Assembly: GCF_963576675.1 (NCBI RefSeq)
Contig: NC_088916.1
Coordinates: forward strand, 78,385,501-78,449,500
Direction: 5' to 3'
Source: Euphorbia lathyris
Lineage: Eukaryota; Streptophyta; Magnoliopsida; Malpighiales; Euphorbiaceae
DNA length: 64,000 nt
Shown: positions 1 to 12,500 of the stretch, one piece after another
Position numbering within the stretch: position 1 is the first letter of the stretch
Layout of the letters: every line of letters starts with the position of its first letter
Notes under the pieces: generated by a model
Databases searched by the model: none
Told to the model about the DNA's origin: nothing
What the model saw: the letters and a program-made list of their open reading frames with translations, nothing else
Made by a program: the position numbers and the translations under genes

Positions 1-770
1 TTTTTCAATCTGGTTTTGTGATTCCTTTTCCTCATTTGTTTCTTTATTTGTTGTTTCTATTTGAGAGTATTGAAGAATCGATTCAGAATATTGGAGAATC
101 AATTCAGAGGTAATAGTAACTCTACAATTGCTAAACATTGTGGATTTGTTGTACATATGTTTGCAAAAATGGAGAATTTTTACTTACACTTTCACACATC
201 GTTTTTTTACTTTTCATTATATTTAATTAATAAAATATCAAGAAAGAGAAACAAAAACAATGAAAACATGTGTGTATATATACGTCTCACGCGCTCATAG
301 TATTTGAAAACCAAACTCTATTTGTAACACTGCCAACTTAGCAAGGAAGGGCATTAGAGTTCCAATATATGCAAGTTAAGGTGTGTGATAGGCTTCATTA
401 CAAGTTGAGTGTGCCAAGAGAACAAAGCTGCCAAGTTTAAGGGTGAATTTATGTATTAAGCCCTTATTTTTATGTAAGGTTAATATTACACCGTTAATGA
501 TGATGTTGACTATTTACTTATACGGTATATACAACAATTTTTTATTTTTATTTTTCTTTTTGGATTGAAAGAAAAAAAAGAATAGAAAGAAAAAAACATA
601 AAATTTTATATAGAAATGAAATCATTCTTAATTCCAAATATGAATTAGTGTATAAATTTACTAAATTGGTAGACAAACATTAAATAGACCAATAATACAA
701 TCAGTTACAGACAATCCAAAAACTATCATGCTTAACAAAAATTCTAATAATATAATTCTAAATCAAATAT
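1..770. other. AT-rich spacer, no gene seen
   Basis: No coding region, RNA gene or clear repeat is supported here. Short open frames lack family motifs or plausible splice signals. The tract is AT-rich intergenic DNA. Confidence 0.5.
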
Positions 771-921
771 AACTTAGAATAATAAATGACATAAACTAAT
801 TATATAATAAATCTAATTTCTAATTATATTTAATGTATTTTGGTTTATAACTTAGAATAATAAATGACATAAACTAATTATATAATAAATCTAATTTCTA
901 ATTATATTTAATGTATTTTGG
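771..921. repeat. 78-bp tandem duplication
   Basis: A 78-bp unit beginning AACTTAGAATAATAAATGAC occurs at 771 and again at 849, almost unchanged. The copies are adjacent, so this is a simple recent tandem duplication in AT-rich DNA. Confidence 0.85.
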
Positions 922-1095
922 TCTATTCGGTTAATTCGGTAATTTTGGTTTAAAAACCGAACCGATCGAAATTACTGAAATATTATAAAAATAAAACCGA
1001 AACCGAACTTAATAGATCGAAAACTGAACCGAAAAAACCGAAATTCATCGGTTCGGTCGGTTATTTCGATCCGGTTCGGTTTTTGAACACCCCTA
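922..1095. repeat. CCGAACCGAA-rich dispersed repeat
   Basis: Inverted runs of AACCGAACCG and CGGTTCGGT end in GAACACCCCTA. The same motif family recurs at 42240-42410 in MADS intron 2. This is a common type of plant non-autonomous fold-back repeat; I cannot assign the superfamily because no clean target duplication was found. Confidence 0.5.
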
Positions 1096-1480
1096 CCTGC
1101 CGCGCCCAGCATAACTCGATCCGCAAGCATCGCCGACCTGCCGCCTGCCTCTCCTTTCCTTAACGCCTCGCCAGTCGCGCCCAGCAGATCCGGTTCCGTC
1201 GGACTCGCCCCTCTGCCGAACGACAACCCCTCACATCCCTGCCAAAATTGGCCGCCAGCCGCCCGTGGAGAAACGGATCGGCGGAACCCGATCTCCCCAA
1301 ATCTCCCATCAACGCCCCTATATTCTTCCTCAGCCTCCCTAGCGCCTCGCGCCCTATCCAACCGTGCCGCCGACGACAGCGCCGGCCCACCCCCTAGCCG
1401 AGATCTGTCCCGATCCCTCTCCTTCATCCCGCCGGAAAAACCACAGAACAACGCACGAGAGAGAGAGGAGGAGAGAGAAA
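1096..1480. other. GC-rich island of unknown origin
   Basis: About 380 bp with base composition strikingly GC-rich against AT-rich flanks, directly joined to the CCGAACCGAA repeat and ending in a GA-rich run. An open frame of 159 codons runs on the minus strand (1451-972) but it continues into the neighbouring repeat and shows no domain. It is probably a fragment captured by, or part of, the adjacent repeat rather than a gene. Confidence 0.4.
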
Positions 1481-1783
1481 AATCTGTACTCGTAAAAATT
1501 ATTTTTTTATAGTTATTAATTAAGAATGATTTTACTCTTACTAATATCCTAAATAATAATTTAAGTTAATGTTAAACTATCTTTATACATCATTAATAAA
1601 ACTTTCACTTTAATCATGAATTCCATGATTTTATTTTATATCATAAATTATGCTGTATATTTTTATGAAATTAGCCGTTGATACTATGCATGTTTTTCAA
1701 GTAAAGATACACGTTTGAAAAAGAAAAATGTAATCATGGTATACATTTTTTCCTTTTTTGATAATAATCATGGTCGGTTTTGA

Positions 1784-1946
1784 TCACATGGACCTTAATG
1801 ACGATGTAATATTTGGTCATTCACCGTTAGATCTAAACTTATTAGAATCTTAAGGTGGAGATTCGAAGCATCATACGGTTTAGATTTAATAAGTCCACAT
1901 CTAACGGTGAATGACCAAATTCACTTAGTCATTAAGGTCCATGTGA
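1784..1946. mobile_element. Fold-back MITE, copy 1 (pair with 33682)
   Basis: A hairpin-type element of about 163 bp bounded by inverted TCACATGGACCTTAATGA. Its interior matches the element at 33682-33847 when reverse-complemented, so the copies lie in opposite orientation. A direct repeat ATGGTATACA further out (near 1737 and 1962) might be the target duplication, but the boundary is not certain. It ends about 140 bp upstream of the elongation-factor promoter motifs. Confidence 0.75.
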
Positions 1947-2083
1947 ATATTTCAGTAAGTATGGTATACAGTTTTTTTTAGTATACTTTTATACTATCTT
2001 ATTGGTAATGGAGGATAAAATATACATGATTTGATGAATTATTAGATTTGATTTGATTTGATGAATAGTTATGAGAATCATAT

Positions 2084-2310
2084 GGCCCAGAACTACAGAT
2101 ATGGGCCTTATTATTAATATTAATTAATTAAATATCGGCCCATAAAACTTTTTATTTAGTAAAAATCAACCGACAATCAGGAATAGTAAAATAAAATATA
2201 CATGAATTTCCGAAAATATAGGGAGGTGCATATTTGTATTATCACTTTGTATTATAATATAAATACTAACAAATATATTTTATTTTGTAATTAGTCTTCC
2301 CAAACCCTAA
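2084..2310 (+). promoter_or_regulatory. eEF1B-gamma promoter: site II motifs and telo-box
   Basis: Three GGCCCA/TGGGCC site II-type motifs lie at 2084-2089, 2102-2107 and 2137-2142. A TATA-like AT run follows at about 2248-2268 and a telo-box AAACCCTAA at 2302-2310, shortly before the start codon at 2501. In plants, site II motifs together with a telo-box are typical of genes for ribosomal proteins and elongation factors, active in dividing cells. The motifs are seen directly; function is inferred from that pattern. Confidence 0.7.
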
Positions 2311-2500
2311 ACCTCTCTGCTTGTGAACATACCCCTCAGTCCTACTGGGGTTTCGGTTTTTCTTCAAGGGTTTGCGCTGCAGAGTAATTTTCGTTCCCAT
2401 TGCTTATCTGTTAATTCATATGCTTCTGATGCGCTAAACGCTATCTGCATCTTTTCTTTTAGGTATTTGAGCAGATCCTGCTTTCTCCAAGCGAGTAATC

Positions 2501-5500
2501 ATGGCTTTGGTAAGTCGTCTGGTCATTATTTGAGAGCATTTATATTTTCTTTTAAGGGATCTATAAGTTTTACGAGAAGGCACTGTACTCTTATATTTAT
2601 CCCTTTCTTTCATCTGTTTGCTTGGTTTGAAATTGGATAGTCTGGTAAACATATTTATTAATTACAGAACCTGTCTTGGAGTATTTCCATTGATTGTGTT
2701 ATCTTCAAATTGCGTTTTCTAACTTCAAAAAGCTAAAACATCGGGAGGATATCAGAATGGTCCGTCTTTTAGTTTTATATGGAATTCAAATGTAGAAATC
2801 TTAACTTGCTATTTGAATTGTTTGATTTTTGTTTAATGGTGGAGTTTCACTGCAGTACCAGGTAACTGGATTGTCTTCATAAGTAGTTTTTTTGGCCTGA
2901 TTATTTTGACATGGAGCTATGTACTTCATGTAATTGACACCATCTTTGCTTGGTTTTTATTTGTAGTTATATTATTGTGTCCCTCCTCTTCTTTGTCTTC
3001 CTCAATGGTTGCTATAAAGGAATAGTCTTTAAAATAAATTTTCAGAATAGCTGTTGTCAACATCATAGTTGTTAAAGGCGCACCTCAGTCAAGGCTCAGG
3101 TTCGTGAGCCTTGAACCCAGAAAACGAGCCTCTGTACTAAAGGCTCTGCTCGCTCCTGGGAGTCTGGAGCCTGGTGCCCCGGGCCTGGCGGTTTTTACTT
3201 AGGGTTTTTATTTTTTAATTTTACAGTTTTCTCTAAATAACTGTTTGATTAATCTCAACCACTAATCTAACTTAAATAAGATTAATTTTTTATTTATTTT
3301 ATGCGCCTCGCCTTTCTTTAGCGTGCCTTGAGCCTAGGCTCCAGGACCCCTGGAGCCTTAGAGCGCCCTATAGTCAACATATAGTTCTTTTGTTCCACGC
3401 ACTTGAAGATCCTTTTCTTATGGGAATCATTTTAACCTGCCCATTGTGATAGATACATTTGAATAATGCAAGATTTTTTTTTATTTGTGTTTCACAACTA
3501 TTGAGAATAAAATGAGAGAAAACCGACTAAGGTGGTTTGGCCATGTCTGACGTAGAGCGCTTGATGCGCCGGTTAGGAGAACCGAAGAGTGGCAAAGGGA
3601 TGTAGTGGTGAGGGGTAGGGGAAGACCTAAGCAAACTTGGAGGAGGGTGATCGAGAGTGATATGAGTTTACTGGGAATTGAGGAAAATATGGTAGTGGAT
3701 AGGACGGAGTGGAGGGAGCGAATTTGTGTTGCTGACACGACTTGATTTCACGGTTTTATATGATGGTTCATGTTAGCTGACCCCGAATCATTTCGGGACT
3801 AAGGCTTTGTTGTTGTTGTTGTGTTTCACAACTAAGCGCATACTTTAAAGAGAATTTTCGTTATCGCTGTCTAATTGAACACATGGTGTCTACACAGAAA
3901 ATCTATCTTTGAGCAATACATTTGTTTGTTTACTTTCAGGTATTGCATGCTGGCAGCACAAACAAAAATGCCTTCAAAGCCCTTGTAGCTGCAGAATATA
4001 GTGGTATCCAAGTTGAATTGGTCAAAAACTTTGAGATGGGTGTATCTAACAAGACACCTGAATTTCTTAAAATGAACCCAATTGGAAAGGTGTGTAGCAT
4101 ACTATGAGAATTTCATTAGTAGTAGGTGAGTGTGGTGTTTGTATACCTTCTAATGGGTTTTTTCCCCCTCAATTTCCATCCCCCCTTTTTTTAGGTGCCT
4201 GTGCTTGAAACACCCGATGGTCCCATATTTGAGAGTAATGCTATTGCGCGCTATGGTGAGATATAACTTGTTCTCTAGTTGATGTAATTGCTAAAATGGT
4301 ATATATTGGATTAATTGTCTGCTATTTGTATGTGCAGTTACTCGCTTGAAGTCTGACAATCCCCTGTTTGGCTTTTCTCCAATTGAATATGTAAGCAATG
4401 CTGGATCTTATAGTTGATGTGCTTTCTTTTTCTACTTTTACCTATTTTTTGACGGGTAGAGGTTTTAACTTGTGATTGATTATCTTGGGCATGTTTGATT
4501 TGCTTGTTCTATCAATATGGACATCTATATTTTCTTCCTTTCTAACCATTTTCCAAACCTGGTTTCGCAGGCTCATATTGAGCAGTGGATTGATTTTGCA
4601 TCCTTGGAGATCGATGCAAATATTTTGCGCTGGTTCATACCACGTATTGGATATGCCGTATACCTTCCTCCGGTTAGTTATTTTAGGTTTTGATTATTTT
4701 TTGTTCTTGAGTCTTTCATAAATATACTCTGACCTCTGGAACTATTGATTCATGACTCATGGTTTTCCTTTAACTATGAAAGGCTGAGGAAGCTGCAATC
4801 TCTGCCCTAAAGAGAGCACTAGGTGCTCTAAATACACATATTGCTTCCAGGACCTACCTGGTTGGACATTCTGTCACATTGGCTGATATCATTATGACAT
4901 GTAATTTGACTTTGGGATTTAGCCGTCTCTTGACCAAGAGCTTCACCTCTGAATTCCCACATGTTGAGAGATATTTCTGGACTATGGTTAATCAACCAAA
5001 TTTCCACAAGATATTGGGTGAAGTGAAGCAAGCAGAATCTGTCCCTTCTGTGCAGTCAGCAAAAAAGCCATCACAACCTAAAGTGAAGGATGTGCCAAAT
5101 AAAGAGGCCAAAAAGGAAATAAAGAAAGAACCAACAAAGCCTAAAGTTGAGGCTGTTGCGGAGGAAGAGGCACCTAAGCCTAAGCCAAAGAATCCTCTGG
5201 ATCTTTTGCCCCCAAGTAAGATGATCCTCGATGATTGGAAGAGGCTTTACTCAAATACAAAGACCAATTTCCGTGAGGTTGCTATTAAAGGTAATATTCA
5301 TTGGAATTGTAATTGTTTTACCTTTTATTGATATATAGTTTTGGAAATTTTGTCATACTTCATGAATAATAAGTATGTAATGTTGCATGCCTGAAATTCA
5401 TCAATATTGAGTATGATTGCCCTCAACAAGAAAAAAAATACTAAATTTTTAGTCTGATTTGGGAATTTGAACCCAATATTGTCTTTTAGTCATATTTTCT

Positions 5501-6629
5501 GTTAAAAGTAACATAAAATCTCATTGAAGAAAAATGCTTAGTTCATTCAGAATCAGCTTACATATTGCTAATACATAGTTCAAGTGTATTTCATAATAGT
5601 CATTTACTTTTTGCTCCGTAAAAGTTTTTGCAATTGTGCATTTCAGTTGATTTGAAAGTAATGATTCATATATGTTTGAAATTTTACTATAAGCCATAAG
5701 AACTCAAACTTTTTGGTAGTTTGGTTGATGTTTAGGTGTATATTATGATGCCTGTGTGGGAATGTGCTCTGTGTGTGTACGAGTGAAGAAATGATTTTTT
5801 GCTGGGGTGTTGGGGTGAAAATCTGTGTTTACGAAATTAAATTCTAAGGGTGGTGTGAAATTCTAATGGAATTCTGTGTGTGAGGGTCCAGCATGTGTCT
5901 TTATGCATATGGCAACCTATGTTGGACGGAAACTGAAATGGAAACGGACATTAGGAAACGTTATTTCTAAACAATTACAGCTAGGAAATGGTAATGGAAA
6001 CAGAAAAGAAACAGAAATGGATATGAAATGCGGAAACGCTAATGAAAAAGAGTTTCCGTGCAACATTGATGACATCTATTGGGAAAGTATTGGTGTGACT
6101 AAAAAGTTCTACTTGTAAGATCTTATGAACTTGGGTCTAATATATGCAACTTTTATTTTATGATGAAGTAAAGAAAATGCTTTTAGAAAGAATGAGTAAT
6201 GTGGTTCTTTTCTGATTTGTTTGATGTTCAATTATTCGAACGTTTGCAGGATTTTGGGACATGTATGATCCAGAGGGTTACTCCCTTTGGTTTTGCGAAT
6301 ACAAGTACAATGATGAAAACACAGTATCATTTGTAACAATGAACAAGGTTGGTGGTTTCCTGCAGCGGATGGATCTGGCCCGTAAATATGCTTTTGGGAA
6401 GATGCTTGTGATTGGTTCACAGCCTCCATACAAGGTAAAGGGATTGTGGCTCTTCCGAGGACAAGAGGTTCCCCAGTTTATCATTGATGAATGTTATGAC
6501 ATGGAGCTCTATGAGTGGAAGAAGGCGGACATCACAGATGAAGCACAGAAGGAACGAGTGAATCAGATGATTGAAGATCATGAGCCTTTCGAGGGGGAGG
6601 ATCTATTGGATGCTAAGTGCTTCAAGTGA
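2501..6629 (+). CDS. Elongation factor 1B gamma subunit
   Basis: This is the gamma subunit of eEF1B, the cytosolic complex that reloads eEF1A with GTP during translation elongation; gamma is the scaffold subunit. Seven coding exons join in frame: 2501-2509, 3940-4089, 4195-4255, 4338-4390, 4571-4672, 4783-5290 and 6250-6629, giving 420 aa, the usual plant length. Residues 1 to about 205 are the glutathione-S-transferase-like fold, including VSNKTPEFLKMNPIGK and PIFESNAIARY. About residues 206-260 are a Lys/Pro/Glu-rich linker. From NPLDLLPPSKMILDDWKRLY (near residue 262) to the end DAKCFK is the conserved EF1G domain. All introns are GT-AG. The first exon encodes only Met-Ala-Leu, a split found in this family; an additional 5'-UTR intron is possible but not proven. 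Intron 1 carries a hAT-like MITE and a LINE tail. The reading frame is intact throughout. Confidence 0.96.
3064..3372. mobile_element. hAT-like MITE (GGCGC family), copy 1
   Basis: A 309-bp insert in intron 1 of the eEF1B-gamma gene, flanked by a perfect 8-bp direct repeat GTCAACAT (3056-3063 and 3373-3380), the duplication size of hAT transposons. The left end reads CATAGTTGTTAAAGGCGC; the right end, reversed, begins TATAGGGCGC. Both ends are unusually GC-rich and partly inverted. A second copy is at 63173-63788. Confidence 0.8.
3501..3819 (+). mobile_element. 5'-truncated RTE-type LINE tail
   Basis: A 3' end of an RTE-clade non-LTR retrotransposon in the sense direction of its host intron. 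It encodes the end of the reverse-transcriptase ORF: motifs RWFGHV, RGRGRPKQTW and DRTEWRERI, ending at a TGA near 3744. The frame has one internal TGA after RWFGHV, perhaps from CpG decay of an Arg codon. The 3' UTR ends GGGACTAAGGCTTTG followed by a TTG microsatellite, the usual RTE tail. A perfect 15-bp target duplication TGTGTTTCACAACTA flanks it at 3486-3500 and 3820-3834. Confidence 0.92.
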
Positions 6630-6996
6630 TTAGAAATGTTAAGTCTTTCTGAATTTCGTTCTTCACAATAGATCAATTTTTTCTCATTTCGTGTTATTAT
6701 TGCAATACTGATTACAGTCTTTTTGTTATTTTCTGATTGAATATTTATTTTAGGAAAGTTACATTTATTTTATTTTAGAAAAATTATATTTGTTGAAACT
6801 TTGATTTTGAACTATAGTATACCCAAACAGTAGTTAAGCCTATGATATATTTTATGCCTTTATTCAATATTTAATAAGTCAAGGTTGAATAACTGAAGAT
6901 GAAATTGTAGATTTTTTTTTTTTTTTTTTTTTAATCTTTTCTTATTAATTTAAACAGAGGTTTATATTTTGAAATGCTAGATACATTATAAAATGG

Positions 6997-7469
6997 GTAA
7001 ATTTCAAATAAAACTCCCGTGGTTTCACTAATTTTCAGATAAAGGATCGTGGTTTACTTTTTGTCAAAACGAGGATTGAGGTTTCACACTTTTAAAAATG
7101 CTATTAAAACTATTTTTAACGACCTGAAAATGAAAATTTTCAAGAATTAAAGTTGTTAAATGTCATATTTTATATGGAACTACATTTTCGATTTTAGAAA
7201 ATCATCTTTTTTGGAACTCTCTCTCTTTACCATACATCATCTAAATAATCTTGAAATAAAAAAGTTGAAGAATTAAAGTTGCTTAGAATATTAGTAGTTC
7301 TTAAAATATGTCATTTTTGAAGTCGTCAATGGTGATTTTAATAGTATCAATTGAAAAAGTCCTTATTTTGCTAAAGTTGAAAACCTCAGTCATCGTTTTG
7401 ATAAAAAAGTAAACTACAGTTCTTTATTTGAAAATTAGTGAAACTATAAAGGTTTTATTTGAAATTTAC
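6997..7469. mobile_element. Fold-back Mutator-like element F
   Basis: The ends are long inverted repeats beginning GTAAATTTCAAATAAAAC, followed on both arms by related text about 80 bp long. It starts about 370 bp downstream of the eEF1B-gamma stop codon. The expected 9-bp target duplication is degraded (ATAAAATGG against TAGATAAAAGG), so it is an old copy. Confidence 0.65.
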
Positions 7470-8160
7470 TAGATAAAAGGAAATTTGTGAGGGTGTCAGA
7501 ATTTTTTTTATCAAAAATTCCAAAATGTGTAAGCTTGAAAATGTAAAACATGCGATTTTAATTTTTAATTAAAGGATTGTGAATGTCAGAAGAACGAAAT
7601 AACTAATGATATGCAACTTCTCTTTCCTCAAAATTTAAGACTGGCCAAAAGAGCGATAAATGATTTCTACTTTCTGCGCTTCTCAAAAACCACCAATGAC
7701 ATGCAACTTTTCTCTTTCCTCTATCTCTTTAACGTTATGTAGTTTTCTCAGTCATTCTTCACCCCTCAATTTTCTTTTTCTTTTTGTTTTATTTTACAGA
7801 AAATAAATAATAATTTTCAAACATGGAAAATATGAAAAATAAAAGTTACAAAAATACCCTTAAATTATCCGTGTTTCGAACTTGATCCGAATAATCCGAC
7901 TCAAATACTAAAAAATAAAAAAAACAAATGCCCTATATATGCGATTATTTGAAAATAATTACATTATTTGAAAATTACATATGTAATAGAAAAAAGAAAA
8001 ATAAAATAAATTTACAAAAAATGAGTAGAGGGTTCTCAAGAAAGAAATAGAAAAATTCATTAATTCAATCTCTTTTAAACAACAATTGAGCCCAAGACAA
8101 TATTAAAATAGATTCATGGCCTAATTAACTTCCTTTTAGGCCTATATTAGCATATTTAGA
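7470..8160. other. AT-rich spacer, nothing recognised
   Basis: No conserved coding signal, RNA gene or bounded repeat is visible. The region is AT-rich with short homopolymer runs. Confidence 0.45.
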
Positions 8161-8164
8161 GGTA

Positions 8165-8815
8165 GGGCTGTAAATGAGCCGAGCTGCTCGGCTCGATAAA
8201 AGCTCGACTCGACTCGGTTCGATTTGTAAACGAGCAGCTCGTGAGCATGATTTACTGGCTCGGTTCATAAATGAGCCGAGGTTGAGCAAGCCAAAGCTTG
8301 ACTCGAAAGATCGCGAGCAGGCTCGATTAGAACATTTATGAACAAAGTTTAGTTTTGTAGAAAACTATATAGTTTTGTGTTAGTTCACAAATATCTAAAC
8401 TTAATATTATTTCATTTGACATTGGATGAGTTCGTTCACAAATATAATAAATAAGTAATAGACGAACTGTTTGTAAGCATCTTGTTTATTTATTCACGAA
8501 CTTTGCTTATGAGCTTGTTTATGTATACAACTAAAGAGTTATTTGCGAGCAAACTTCATAAATATAATTAGCGATTTACTCACAAACAATTCATGGTTAG
8601 ATAATTTTCTTAGTGAACCAAGTCCAAAGAGGATTTTGGGCTCGAAACAAGCTCGAAGCTCGAAGCTCGGCTCGAGCTCGTTGAACAAGCCAAAGCTCGG
8701 TTCGGACTCGAGCTCATTAATTTTATAGCAAACTCGGATCAGGCTCGAGTTTGTTAATTTTATAGCGAGCCGAGTTTGAACAGGTCAAGACTCGGCTCGG
8801 CTCGATTACACTCAA
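8165..8815. repeat. GAGCTCG/CTCGGCTCG dispersed repeat
   Basis: The block begins GGGCTGTAAATGAGCCGAG and is rich in alternating GCTCGA and CGAGC words on both arms. A related block lies at about 41211-41510 in MADS intron 1. This is a common plant intergenic repeat type; its ends could not be fixed here and no coding capacity is seen. Confidence 0.55.
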
Positions 8816-9112
8816 AATTTAAGACTGGCAAGCTCACTTCTATTGTTTATGACTGGACAGTCTCCTACGGGGCTAGACAATTACATAGGTAATTTTAGAC
8901 AATATTGAATACAATCTGTTAAATTATCATACCTACTGATAATTTACGGGCTCTAAGTAGAATAATAAATAAAGACCTTTTAATAAAAATATTTTATGTA
9001 AAAAAAATTAAATTTATTCAATACATGATAAATAAAAAAGTATTTTATTAATAATTATATGGTATGTATTATTACATTAATTCACTAAATACAATTGTTA
9101 CATTCACTATAC

Positions 9113-9459
9113 GGCTGAATTGAGAGCCGCTATTTTCGCAATTGAACTTGCTTGGGAGGAAAATTGACATCAGCTTTGGGTTGAGTCAGACTCAATGTAT
9201 GTAGTTAATCTGCTTAGACATCGTTCCATGGATGTTCCTTGGAGTATTTGACAAGAATTGTTGCATTGTCTCAGCATTTGCTCTAGGATGAACATTCTCT
9301 TTTCACACATCTTTAGGGAAGGAAATAGAGTTGCTGATGCATTGACAAAGTTTGGAGTCTCTTCCTCAGTGATCAATTGGTGGCATTCAGCTCCTGCTTT
9401 TTGCCACATGTTTATCAATAATGACATTTGTAGTATTTCACACTTGCGTTTTTCTTGAC
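9113..9459 (+). pseudogene. L1 LINE RNase H relic
   Basis: The plus strand encodes remains of the RNase H-like domain found at the end of plant L1-type LINEs: AELRAAIFAIELAWEEN, VESDSMYVVNLLRH, FREGNRVADALTKFG and WWHSAP. At least two nonsense codons interrupt it (after AWEEN and after VPWSI), so it is dead. The element's 3' UTR is split by the Copia insertion at 9558-14338 and appears to resume at 14344, ending in an A run at about 14396-14403. Confidence 0.8.
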
Positions 9460-9557
9460 TTTTTTCTCCTCCCCCCTTCTTTTTGTTTATTCTTCTTCAT
9501 CTTCTCTTGTTCAAACACTCACTTTTTTCTTTTATTAATATATTGCAGGTTTGACAG

Positions 9558-12500
9558 TGATAGAATATGGTCCGTACCTTTCTCATTAATTGTGTGAATA
9601 TTTATACAAATACATGCCTATAATTAAGGTAATATATTTACAACAGAATTCTTAAATTACATAATATCTAACACACTCCCTTAGTCGAAACGGGAGGTGG
9701 ACGGACGTTGAGACTAGAGCGGAAGTCGTCAAAAAGTATCTGAGGCAGGCCTTTGGTAAAAATATCTGCAATCTGGTAGCGGGACGGAACATGGAGTACC
9801 CGTACTTCTCCCTTAGCAACCTTCTCGCGAACAAAATGGATGTCCATTTCAATATGCTTGGTACGTTGGTGTTGCACAGGATTACCCGAAAGATAGATAG
9901 CACTTATATTATCACAGTAAACCAACGTAGATTTCCGAATAGGGTGATGAAGCTCAAGGAGAAGGTTCCGGATCCAACAAGTCTCGGAAACAACATTGGC
10001 AACTCCACGATACTCAGCTTCGGCACTGGAGCGAGAAAGAGTAGGTTGCCTTTTGGCCAACCAAGAAAGTAGATTGTCACCGAGAAAAACACAATAACCC
10101 GAAGTGGAGCGTCTAGTGTCAGGACACCCACCCCAATCAGCATCAGTATACGACACCAAGGAATCAAGTGAAGAAGCTGTAAGAGTGAGGCCGAAGTCAA
10201 TGGTGCCTTTGATGTACCTGAGAATTCGTTTGATAGCAGCTATGTGTTGAGTTTTTGGATCATGCATAAACAAACAGACTTGCTGAACAGCATAGCTTAT
10301 ATCAGGACGAGTAAGGGTCAGATACTGTAGGCACCGGCCAGACTGCGATACTCAGACGGATCATGATAAGAAGAACCAGATGAAGCGCTAAGCTTTTGCT
10401 TTGTATCAACTGGAGTAGCACAGGAATTAGCAGTAGAAAGACCAGCCTTGTTTATGATTTCTGTAGCATACTTTTTCTGAGACAAGAACAGAGAAGCTGA
10501 GTGTCGAGACACTGCAATACCCAAGAAATAACTCAGTGGCCCCAGATCCTTCATCGCAAATTCTGCACTTAACTGCTTAATGATAGACTCCCGAAGTGAA
10601 ACAGAAGAAGTAGTCAGAATAATATCGTCAACATACAATAGTAAATAAGCTGTCTCATGTCCCCGATGAAAAACAAAAAGTGAGTGATCAGATTTGCTAT
10701 GAGTAAAGCCCAAAGTGGAGAGAAAGGATGCAAACCGCTGGTACCAAGCTCGGGGGGCCTGCTTGAGTCCATATAAAGATTTCTGAAGAAGACAAACATG
10801 ATCCGGATAGTTCGGGTCTCGAAAACCCAGGGGTTGGTGCATATATACAGTTTCATGTAGGTCCCCATGCAGAAAAGCATTTTTAACATCCAGTTGGTGC
10901 AGGCTCCACCCCTGAGAAAGAGCAATGCTGAGCACAGCTCGAATGGTAGCTGGTTTTACAACCGGGCTGAAAGTGTCCCCGCAATCAACGCCAACAAGTT
11001 GATTTGCTCCATTCCCTACCAGTCTGGCTTTGTACCGCTCAAAACATCCATCTGCATTAAATTTGTGCCTGAGAATCCACCAACTACGAAGAACGTTAGC
11101 ATTAGAAGGATGGGGTACAAGGACCCACGTCTTATTATCAATAAGAGCCTTGTATTCTTCGGTCATGGCTTGTTTCCAATTAGGATCTCGGAGTGCAAGT
11201 GCAGGGGTGAGGGGAATAGGTGAGATAGAAGAGGTATGAAGATTTAATCTTTGTTGTGGTTTAAAGATCCCGTGTTGAGACCTTGTAGTCATGGGATGTG
11301 AAGGAAGAAAAGGAGCAGGGCTTATGTGGAGTGGGGAGTTGGAAGCAGGAGATGGTGTATGAGGTGCGCCTGCTGGGCTTAAAGGGGATGGTGGAGTCTG
11401 AGTTGGGCCGAGAGTGGATAGGAGAGGAGATAGTGGGCTGGTCGGTGTTGGAGATGGGGCGCGTGTTTGTGGACTGATGGGCTCGGTGGAGTTAGGTTGG
11501 GGAGTGGGGCCAGGTGATATAGGATCGGGCTGTTGGGCCTGTTCAGGTTGGGGATTTGGGCCAGGTGATATAGGAGCGGGCTGTTGGGCTTGTGCAGGTT
11601 GGGGATTTGGGCCAGGTGGTGTAAGAACGGGCTGTTGGGCCTGTTCAGTAGGGGCTGAATGAAGTGGGTTGACAGGATTTTGTGAAGATGATGTGTGTGC
11701 AAATGGAAATTTGCTTTCATCGAAAACTACATGTCGGGAAATTATAATTTTATGTGTTGAGATTTCATAACATTTATAGCCGCGATGATTCGTGGGGTAT
11801 CCTAAGAAGACACAAGGGGAGGATCTAGGTTGAAGTTTATTACGTGAGGTGGAGGGAATTAAAGGAAAACATAGACAACCAAAAATTCTAAGATGATTAT
11901 AACTCGAAATCCGATTGTACAAAATTTGAGTGGGAGAAAGTAAGCCTAAAAGTTTATGTGGTAGAATGTTTAGAAGGTAAGTTGAGTGTGCGAGTGCATG
12001 AGGCCAGAATGTGAGAGGACAAGAAGAGTGAGTGAGAATTGTTTGTATCATATCATTGATTGTTCGTATTGTGCGTTCCGATTTTCCATTTTGAGGGGAG
12101 GTATGTGGACAAGAAAACCGGAATTGCATGCCATTATTTTTGCAAAAATTTTGGAATTGAGCATTATTGTACTCACCCCCATTATCGCATTGAAAAGTTT
12201 TAATTTCTCGTTCAAATTGTGTGCGAACAAAGTTACGAAAGGACAAGAATACGGAAAAGACTTGGGATTTAGAGGATATAGCAAAAGTCCAAAGAAAATT
12301 AGTGTAATCATCTAGAAACAACACATAATATCGAAAACCACTTGAACTCAAGACAGGTGAAGTCCATATATCATTATGAACAATGTCAAAGGGCATGCAA
12401 GAATCATTATGAGAAGCATAAAAAGGTAATTTGATTTGTTTCCCAAAAATGCAAGAGGCACAAACAGAATTATTCGCAATTGTTGAACAAGAAATTAAAT

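Noticed and set aside
972..1451. Minus-strand frame of 159 codons in the GC-rich island
   Set aside because: Runs into the adjoining repeat, has no domain, and a second overlapping frame is equally open because of GC content.
2323..2640. Plus-strand frame of 105 codons across the eEF1B-gamma leader
   Set aside because: It spans the real start codon and first donor site in another frame and resembles no protein.
3922..4107. Frame starting MFVYFQVLHAG
   Set aside because: The first residues come from intron 1; the real exon starts at 3940.
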